Origin: Solirubrobacterales bacterium | GTDB lineage: Bacteria > Actinomycetota > Thermoleophilia > Solirubrobacterales > 70-9 | Length of the DNA: 17,023 nt | Direction: 5' to 3' | Assembly: GCA_030835185.1 (NCBI GenBank) | Contig: JAUQWL010000049.1 | Coordinates: forward strand, 1-17,023 | Shown here: positions 1 through 5,048 of the stretch, one piece after another | Numbering within the stretch: the stretch's first letter is position 1 | How the letters are laid out: each line of letters starts with the position of its first letter | Position numbers and translations under genes: made by a program | The notes under the pieces: model-generated | The model's database searches: none | What the model was told of the DNA's origin: nothing | The model's input: only the letters and a program-made list of their open reading frames with translations

Positions 1-45
1 CGTCACCTGAAAGACCAGGTCTTGCGTGAGGCGGTCTCGCTCTGA
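1..45 (+). CDS. C-terminal end of a probable MntA-type nucleotidyltransferase (partial)
   Basis: Frame 1 is open from the left edge and reads RHLKDQVLREAVSL before a TGA at 43-45. A tail containing VLREAV followed directly by a HepT-like frame is typical of small MntA-type nucleotidyltransferase antitoxins, which usually precede and overlap hepT. Only 14 residues are visible, so the identification rests mainly on position and tail resemblance. The catalytic GSxxxGxxxxxSDxD motif would lie outside the window. It could equally be the end of another short protein. Confidence 0.3.
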   Translation, partial: RHLKDQVLREAVSL

Positions 46-380
46 AGAACCAGCGCGTCTACCTGGAGCACATGCTTGACGCGATCGACCGGGCTTTGGA
101 ATACACCTAACCCGGCGAGGCGCAGTTCCGTAGCGATCTGAAGACACAGGATGCGGTGCTCCGCAATCTGGAGACTCTTGGCGAAGCGGCGAAGAAACTG
201 AACAGCCGAACCCGCGCACTCTCGGCCGGTACGCCCTGGCGTGAAATCGCCGGTTTCAGGGATGTCATCGCTCACGACTACCTCGAGGTCGACCTCGACT
301 TGGTCTGGAACGTAATCGAGTCAGAACTTCCCGGACTCCGCGAGACTGTGATTGACCTGCTGGGCCGCGTCGATACCTGA
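42..380 (+). pseudogene. HepT-like (DUF86) RNase toxin gene, interrupted
   Basis: Reading the frame from 42, the translation KNQRVYLEHMLDAIDRALEYT is followed by a TAA at 108-110. The same frame then continues without a gap to the TGA at 378-380 as a typical HepT/DUF86 protein (QDAVLRNLETLGEAAKKL, then FRDVIAHDYLEVDLDLVW). The family's R-x4-H-x-Y nuclease signature is intact: R at 258, H at 273, Y at 279. HepT toxins are RNases neutralised by an MntA partner, and the tail of such a partner seems to end at 45. The expected coupled start is CTG at 42, overlapping the upstream stop; no ATG/GTG/TTG lies between the preceding in-frame stop (27-29) and ATG 72. Two lesions suggest decay, although a GTG at 156 could start a 74-residue fragment carrying the signature. 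A sequencing error at 108 is the alternative. Confidence 0.7.
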
Positions 381-560
381 ATCCCGTTTCCACGCTCAAC
401 TGGGGAGTTCCAGGGCGCCGCGCATCGCGGAAGGTTTCCGTGGCCCCGGCCACTGGTTCCTTAGCCTGGATTCGAAATGACTGTCCGTCTGACTGCCCTT
501 CTCCGGGCGGCCGGACCAAGCGCGGGAGCGTCGATGGCAATCGCTCAGCCAGATATCCAA

Positions 561-634
<74 letters not shown>

Positions 635-663
635 GGGTTTCCGGCGAGGTACCGGAATGGGCG

Positions 664-693
664 ATTGTATGGGTCCGGCGGGGTCTTCGTCTG
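664..693 (-). promoter_or_regulatory. Possible promoter of the tRNA-Arg gene
   Basis: On the minus strand a -10 candidate TACAAT (669-664, 5 of 6 matches to TATAAT) lies about 30 nt before the mature tRNA 5' end. An 18-nt spacer separates it from a weak -35 candidate CAGACG (693-688), which keeps only the GAC core. The -10 match is good for this GC-rich sequence, but the -35 is poor. Confidence 0.35.
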
Positions 694-833
694 ACGACCC
701 GCATGAGAACGGGGGTCAGCGTGGCCTGGCGGGGACCGGCTGCTTCGGAGGCAGGGTTCGTCACGGTTCCGCGGCGCTGCCGCCATGTCCTGCTTCCACC
801 GGAACTTGACGACGGCTCTAGTGTTCTTCCAAC

Positions 834-1757
834 ATGAACTACTCGCTCAGTCCCGCGAAGCTGTCCGTCGTCCTCCTCGCCGCGTTCGCCACGCTGGCCG
901 CCGCCCTTCTCGGCGGGTCGGTTCAGAAGGCCGATGCCGCACCGGTGAGCTGCCCCAAGTTCCGGGTGCTTCACAACGACCGGATCGGCAAGCTGAACCT
1001 GCCGAAGGGCTCGTACAACGTAACCGTGCTGAACGGCGACAAGCTGAGCTGCGCCGCTTCCTCGAAGCTCTTCGCACAGTTCCTGCAGGACTGGGACGGC
1101 GTGCTGCCGAAGCCGTGGATCATCGAGGTCAGCTCGAAGACCTTCCGCCGCGGCAAGGGTTCCGACATCGGCTTCCAGGTGAAGAAGTCCGGCAGCGGTG
1201 GCGGTGGCGGTGGCAACACCCCGCGCTCCTGCCCCGGTTACTTCCACGTGCTGCACAACGACAGCATCGGCAGCTTCAAGGTCCCGAAGGGCCAGTACCG
1301 GCTCACCCTGGTCGGCCCGCGCAAGATCAACTGCTACACCGCGGCCAAGCGCTTCAGTGAGTTCCTGCTCGACTTCGACGGCAAGCTGCCGAAGCCGTGG
1401 GTCCTGAACAGGCAGACCGCAACCTTTACCCGCGGGGTGAACGCCAGGGTCGGCTTCAACATCAACCGTGCCTACGGACCCTCGCCGAACCCGAACAAGG
1501 ACAAGAAGGTCGTGCGTTGCCCCGGCACCTTCCGCGTTCTGCACAACGACCGGATCGGCAGGCTGGTCCTGCCGAAAGGCCCGTACTACATCAAGGCCGG
1601 CAACGGACTCGCCTGCAGCGGTGCAGCGAGCTACTTCCGCCAGTTCCTCAACCGTCCCGACGGCAGGCTGCCGTCGCCATGGAAGCTGAACGTCGGCAAG
1701 GCCCGCTTCCAGCAGGGCTCTGGCGGACCGTTCTTCCGGGTCCAGAAGGCGAACTGA
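834..1757 (+). CDS. Secreted protein with three tandem two-cysteine repeats, function unknown
   Basis: The 307-residue product starts with a signal peptide: basic PAKL, then a hydrophobic stretch at about 11-28, then a likely signal peptidase cut after ADA at residue 35. The rest is three copies of one ~78-residue unit at about 40-117, 133-210 and 229-304. Each copy reads C-P-x2-F-x-VLHND-x-IG, then (L/V)PKG-x-Y, a second Cys 32-34 residues after the first, FL...DG-x-LP-x-PW, and a terminal F-x-RG/QG...F motif. One Cys pair per unit suggests one disulfide each. Linkers are Gly-rich (about 119-127) and Pro/Asn-rich (about 214-225). I do not recognise an activity; the family seems familiar from Thermoleophilia. 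No Shine-Dalgarno is visible before ATG 834, but the signal peptide fixes the start. It probably acts outside the cell or at the surface, perhaps in binding. Confidence 0.85.
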   Translation: MNYSLSPAKLSVVLLAAFATLAAALLGGSVQKADAAPVSCPKFRVLHNDRIGKLNLPKGSYNVTVLNGDKLSCAASSKLFAQFLQDWDGVLPKPWIIEVSSKTFRRGKGSDIGFQVKKSGSGGGGGGNTPRSCPGYFHVLHNDSIGSFKVPKGQYRLTLVGPRKINCYTAAKRFSEFLLDFDGKLPKPWVLNRQTATFTRGVNARVGFNINRAYGPSPNPNKDKKVVRCPGTFRVLHNDRIGRLVLPKGPYYIKAGNGLACSGAASYFRQFLNRPDGRLPSPWKLNVGKARFQQGSGGPFFRVQKAN

Positions 1758-1759
1758 GT

Positions 1760-1791
1760 CCGGGGTCGTCTTCGGCAAGTTGAAGCCCCGG
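1760..1791. terminator. Candidate bidirectional terminator hairpin
   Basis: CCGGGG (1760-1765) and CCCCGG (1786-1791) form a perfect 6-bp stem, and CTTC (1770-1773) and GAAG (1782-1785) inside can extend the pairing. It lies 3 nt after the stop of the repeat-protein gene and 24 nt before the stop of the convergent PhoU-like gene, where a shared terminator is expected. There is no T-tract on either side, so intrinsic termination is uncertain. Confidence 0.4.
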
Positions 1792-1814
1792 CGCTGGAAA
1801 CACGAAGCCGGCGG

Positions 1815-2435
1815 TCAGCTCTGCTTGACCACGGAGTAGACGACGCGTTCGGCGACATCGACGGCGGTGTCACCGATGCGTGAGCAGCGGCGGTAGAGCT
1901 CCCGGCGGGCGATTCGCTCGCCGCGGTCGTCGAGGTCCAGCGTCACCGCCATGCCCCGGTAATAGTGACCGTGCATCTGCCGCGCGCATTCGATCGCGCG
2001 GTCGGCCTCGGCCGTCGCCTTCGTGCCCGACGAACCGAGTTCGGCCACCGCGAGGTCGATGTTTCGGACGCACTCGGCGATCAGCTTCGCCAAGCCGGCG
2101 ATGCCGTCGTCGGGACCGCACCTGAGCACCGCCGCCTCGCCGACCAGGCCCGCCACCGCGCCAAGGATGCGGCCGGTGCCCTGCGAGATGGAGAACAGGT
2201 CTTCAGGCTCGATCGGCGTGATGAACGCAATCCGCACCGCGTTCAGCAGGTCGCGCTTGGCCAGCTCCCCCCGGCCCTGGATCTCGCGCATCTCTTCGAG
2301 GCGCACGTCCTCGCCGCCTGCCCAGTCTGAGAATCTTTCGGTTCCTTCGATCGCCACGCGGAGCTGGGCCCGGAGCAGGCCGATCACGTCCGGGGTCTCC
2401 GGCAGGAACCACCGCCTTGGATTCAGCCGAGCCAT
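1815..2435 (-). CDS. PhoU-like / DUF47 accessory protein of the PiT transporter
   Basis: This 206-residue, charged, helix-rich protein begins MARLNPRRWFLPETPDVIGL. Recognisable DUF47 (PhoU-divergent) features include the N-terminal FLP/FxLL segment, the region KRDLLNAVRIAFITPIEPED (about 80-99), which matches the family's TPIDRED-type motif, and a C-terminal half of paired helices ending RRCSRIGDTAVDVAERVVYSV. DUF47 proteins are encoded beside PiT permeases and are thought to modulate their phosphate uptake from the cytoplasmic side. The start ATG at 2435 overlaps the end of the upstream permease gene by 13 nt, implying coupled translation. The same frame stays open upstream, but only as out-of-frame sequence of the permease, so the longer version is rejected. 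Here the accessory gene follows the permease; in many genomes it precedes it. Confidence 0.88.
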   Translation of the reverse strand: MARLNPRRWFLPETPDVIGLLRAQLRVAIEGTERFSDWAGGEDVRLEEMREIQGRGELAKRDLLNAVRIAFITPIEPEDLFSISQGTGRILGAVAGLVGEAAVLRCGPDDGIAGLAKLIAECVRNIDLAVAELGSSGTKATAEADRAIECARQMHGHYYRGMAVTLDLDDRGERIARRELYRRCSRIGDTAVDVAERVVYSVVKQS

Positions 2436-3433
2436 TGCGTCACTCCGTAGATTGCCACGGCCAGCAGACCCGTCGCGGGAAGCGTGACCACCCAGGCGAG
2501 CAGGATCTCCCGGACCGTACCCCAGCTGACATGGTGCCAGCGTCGCCTCCCTCCGCCGATTCCGACAACCGAGGAGGCGACCACCTGGCTGGTCGAGGTC
2601 GGTGCGCCGCCGAGCGACGCACCGAGGATCACCGCGGTCGAGGCGCTCTGGCTGACCATCCCCTCGGTCCGGCCGATCCGGTAGATGCCGCGGCCGATCG
2701 TACGGATGATCCGCCAACCGCCGACCGCAGTCCCGGCCGTCAGCGCAATCGCGCAGGCGGGAACGACCCAGCCCGGGGTCTGCAGCGAGTCGATCCGCCC
2801 TTCGGCGAGCAGCAGGGCGGCGATCACGCCGACGGCCTTCTGGGCGTCGTTGGCGCCATGGCTGAAGGCAAGCGCGGCCGAGGTGAACCACTGCCCGTTG
2901 GCGGCGGCCGCGTTCCAGCGCCTGGTCGCACGGCGGCCGGCCCGGGCGACGATCCGGATCAGCGCGAGTGCGGCAAGGAAGCCGAGCACCGGCGAGATCG
3001 CCAGGGCGATGAGCGCACCGAAGACGCCGACCGGGTGCAGGCCCTCGAGACCGCCCCACTGCACGGCGCCGAGTCCGCCGTCCGCAAGCGCCGCACCGAC
3101 CAGCCCGCCGACGAGGGCGTGGCTGGAGCTCGAAGGCAGGCCGCGCCGCCAGGTGAGCAGGTTCCAGACCACCGCCGCCGCCAGTCCGGCTCCGATCACC
3201 GCGACCGCCTGGCCGGGCGAGACCTTGACGATGCCGGCGATCGTATCCGCGACGGCCGCGCCGACCAGCAGCGGGCCGAGCAGATTGAAGAAGGAAGCCA
3301 GCAGGATCGCCTGAAGTGGCGTCGCCACCCTCGTGGCGACCAGCGTCGCGATCGCATTCGACGCGTCATGGATACCGTTGGTCGCGGCGAACGCGAGCGC
3401 CAGTGCCAGCGCGATGACCAGGCCCGGATCCAT
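2423..3433 (-). CDS. pit: PiT-family inorganic phosphate transporter
   Basis: The 336-residue protein is almost entirely hydrophobic helices. It carries the duplicated PiT signature: TNGIHDASNA (18-27) in the first half and SHGANDAQKA (191-200) in the second, both variants of GANDxANA. The conserved PSSSSHALVGG (100-110) and GxAPTSTSQVV (near 275-285) segments are also present. PiT permeases carry metal-phosphate or phosphate driven by H+ or Na+ across the inner membrane. The length is in the compact range of bacterial and archaeal members and lacks the large central loop of E. coli PitA. It is the first gene of a two-gene unit with the DUF47 partner and overlaps it by 13 nt. The ribosome site before ATG 3433 is weak (GGGG directly upstream). 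Substrate choice between phosphate and sulfate cannot be settled by eye, but the DUF47 partner favours phosphate. Confidence 0.92.
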   Translation of the reverse strand: MDPGLVIALALALAFAATNGIHDASNAIATLVATRVATPLQAILLASFFNLLGPLLVGAAVADTIAGIVKVSPGQAVAVIGAGLAAAVVWNLLTWRRGLPSSSSHALVGGLVGAALADGGLGAVQWGGLEGLHPVGVFGALIALAISPVLGFLAALALIRIVARAGRRATRRWNAAAANGQWFTSAALAFSHGANDAQKAVGVIAALLLAEGRIDSLQTPGWVVPACAIALTAGTAVGGWRIIRTIGRGIYRIGRTEGMVSQSASTAVILGASLGGAPTSTSQVVASSVVGIGGGRRRWHHVSWGTVREILLAWVVTLPATGLLAVAIYGVTQWLG

Positions 3434-3481
3434 TCCCCGACACTAAAGCGCCTTCGCCGGGCCGGCTCGATACGGACAGGC

Positions 3482-3534
3482 GAACTTGCGTCAGGGCCAC
3501 GTTGACGCAAGTTCTTCCCGCCAACCTTGCGCCA
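3482..3534. promoter_or_regulatory. Inverted repeat plus third half-site upstream of pit
   Basis: GAACTTGCGTCA (3482-3493) and TGACGCAAGTTC (3503-3514) are perfect 12-bp inverted arms with a 9-nt spacer. A related half-site AACCTTGCGCCA lies at 3523-3534; its CTTGCGCCA starts 41 bp after the first CTTGCGTCA. The element lies 49-101 bp upstream of the pit start and about 80 bp downstream of the FAD-oxidase stop. It could be a transcription-factor operator, or the two long arms could be a terminator hairpin for the cluster to the right. The lack of a T-tract and the extra half-site lean towards an operator. It does not resemble a PHO box that I know. Confidence 0.45.
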
Positions 3535-3611
3535 CCGCCCCTACGGCTTCACCCCGGTGTCACCGCGATCGGGCCGAAGCCTGTCGCCGTGCGCAACCAG
3601 CAGTGCTGCAC

Positions 3612-5048
3612 TTAAGATTCGTCGGAGTCTGAGGGTTTGAAGAAACCAGACGGCGCGAGCGACGCGATCTTCGCGTTCCAGAAGCCGACCTTCCGACCAC
3701 TGTCCTCCTTGGACTCCTTGCGTCGGACGGCATCCCGGACAAGCCACCCCCCAGCCGACCGAAACGGCTCGGGAGGAAACTTCCCGGGTATGCCTCGGGC
3801 AAGCCCGCAGTGGGACCACTCGTCCCGGCGACCGAGAGCCATCGAGGCCAGGATGCGACCCGCGAGAAGGCTGGGCACGACTCCATTGCCGGAGAAACCG
3901 GCACCGTAGTAGACAGGGACTGAGCTCTTCAGCGCTCCGAAAAACGGCAGACCGTCGGTACTACGATCGACTGCTCCCCCCCATCCATCTTCGATCGCGA
4001 CCCCTCTGGTCGCTGGGACCAGGTGCCTGAGCGATTGCGTGCATTGGCGAATCCGGTCGGAGTTCTGCTCAAACTCGTCCGGGACCCTGCCGAAGGTGCC
4101 AAGCCCGCCACCGCCCTTGCCGAGAACGACCCGTCCGTCCGACGTGGTGCGGTAGTAGTGAACCATGAGGCGCGAATCGGAGATCGCCTCCCTCCCGGTC
4201 CACCCGCTCGCCGCCAGTTCGCCGGACATCTTCCCGGTAACTACCACGTCGCTTGAAAGTGGCACGATCGCTCGTCGCAGCTCCGGGATCCCGGCAAGCC
4301 ACGCATTGGTAGCCAATACGATCGATGACGCCCGAACTGTGCCCGACGCCGTTTTCACGGTTCCGGACTTCCCGTCCATTGAGAGCACCGGGGATTTCTC
4401 ACACACCCTGACACCCCGGCGGACCGCCGCTTGGCGGAGCCCCCTTGCGAGGATCGCAGGCTGTACCGTCGCTGCTTTCGCCTCAAATACTCCGCCGAGG
4501 TGGACGGGCGATCCTGTCCGATCGCGCAATTCATCGGGACTCAATTCCTTGAACGGATCGCTTCCCAGCCCGCGGGCCGTCTTCATCGCTCCACGCCAGG
4601 CACCCCGCTGCGCACCGGATGTCGCGGTCCAGATCCACCCCCCTGGTGTGAAATCTGCGTCAATCCCCTCGCGACCACAAAACTCCCCGAGTTCGAACAC
4701 AGCCTGGTCGGCAGCATCGGCAAGTACCAGAGCCTCCTCTGATCCGACCCGATCAATCAGCGTCTCGATCTTCGGCCACCAGCCAAACGCGAACCCACCG
4801 TTTCTTCCAGAAGCACCGGAGCCACAAAGGTCAGCCTCGATGACCGTGACTCTCAGCGCCGGATCGAGCTCGGCAATTCGGATCGCGGTCCATAGACCGA
4901 CATATCCTCCGCCGACGATAAGTACATCGGCAGTTTCCGCGCCTTCCTGACGCTGGGCTTCCGGTTCTTCCCGCCCCAGAGCCTCATTCATCCAGAAGCC
5001 GTAGTGCCGCTGGGGACCCCCGGGTGGCGGCTGAGGCAGTTTGTTCAA
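3612..5048 (-). CDS. FAD-dependent amine oxidase of the PuuB / DAO family
   Basis: From the TTG chosen here the protein has 478 residues. It starts with an N-terminal HYGFWMNEAL segment typical of gamma-glutamylputrescine-oxidase-like proteins. A dinucleotide-binding motif VLIVGGGYVG follows at about 42-51, then the E-A-D end of the second strand and GASGRNGGF at about 78-86, a signature of the PuuB/sarcosine-oxidase branch. The C-terminal FAD contact is YYGAGFSGNGVV. Such enzymes oxidise the amine of gamma-glutamylated polyamines or related N-substituted amino acids, using FAD and O2 in the cytoplasm. It is the last gene of the cluster. TTG at 5048 overlaps the stop of the preceding gene (TTGA) and has GGAG 5 nt upstream. 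GTG 5087 would add 13 residues with a poorer ribosome site, and ATG 4991 would remove the conserved HYGF. The C-terminus runs about 50 residues past the GFSGNG region, longer than E. coli PuuB. Substrate is not determinable. Confidence 0.85.
   Translation of the reverse strand: MNKLPQPPPGGPQRHYGFWMNEALGREEPEAQRQEGAETADVLIVGGGYVGLWTAIRIAELDPALRVTVIEADLCGSGASGRNGGFAFGWWPKIETLIDRVGSEEALVLADAADQAVFELGEFCGREGIDADFTPGGWIWTATSGAQRGAWRGAMKTARGLGSDPFKELSPDELRDRTGSPVHLGGVFEAKAATVQPAILARGLRQAAVRRGVRVCEKSPVLSMDGKSGTVKTASGTVRASSIVLATNAWLAGIPELRRAIVPLSSDVVVTGKMSGELAASGWTGREAISDSRLMVHYYRTTSDGRVVLGKGGGGLGTFGRVPDEFEQNSDRIRQCTQSLRHLVPATRGVAIEDGWGGAVDRSTDGLPFFGALKSSVPVYYGAGFSGNGVVPSLLAGRILASMALGRRDEWSHCGLARGIPGKFPPEPFRSAGGWLVRDAVRRKESKEDSGRKVGFWNAKIASLAPSGFFKPSDSDES

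Noticed and set aside
2417..3505. 362-codon plus-strand open frame opposite pit
   Set aside because: Translation is Arg/Asp/Gly-rich and hydrophilic without motifs, while the minus strand gives a canonical PiT permease.
3545..3581. Inverted GGCTTC/GAAGCC pair as a terminator for the FAD-oxidase cluster
   Set aside because: The stem is only 6 bp with a 25-nt loop and no T-tract; too weak to call.
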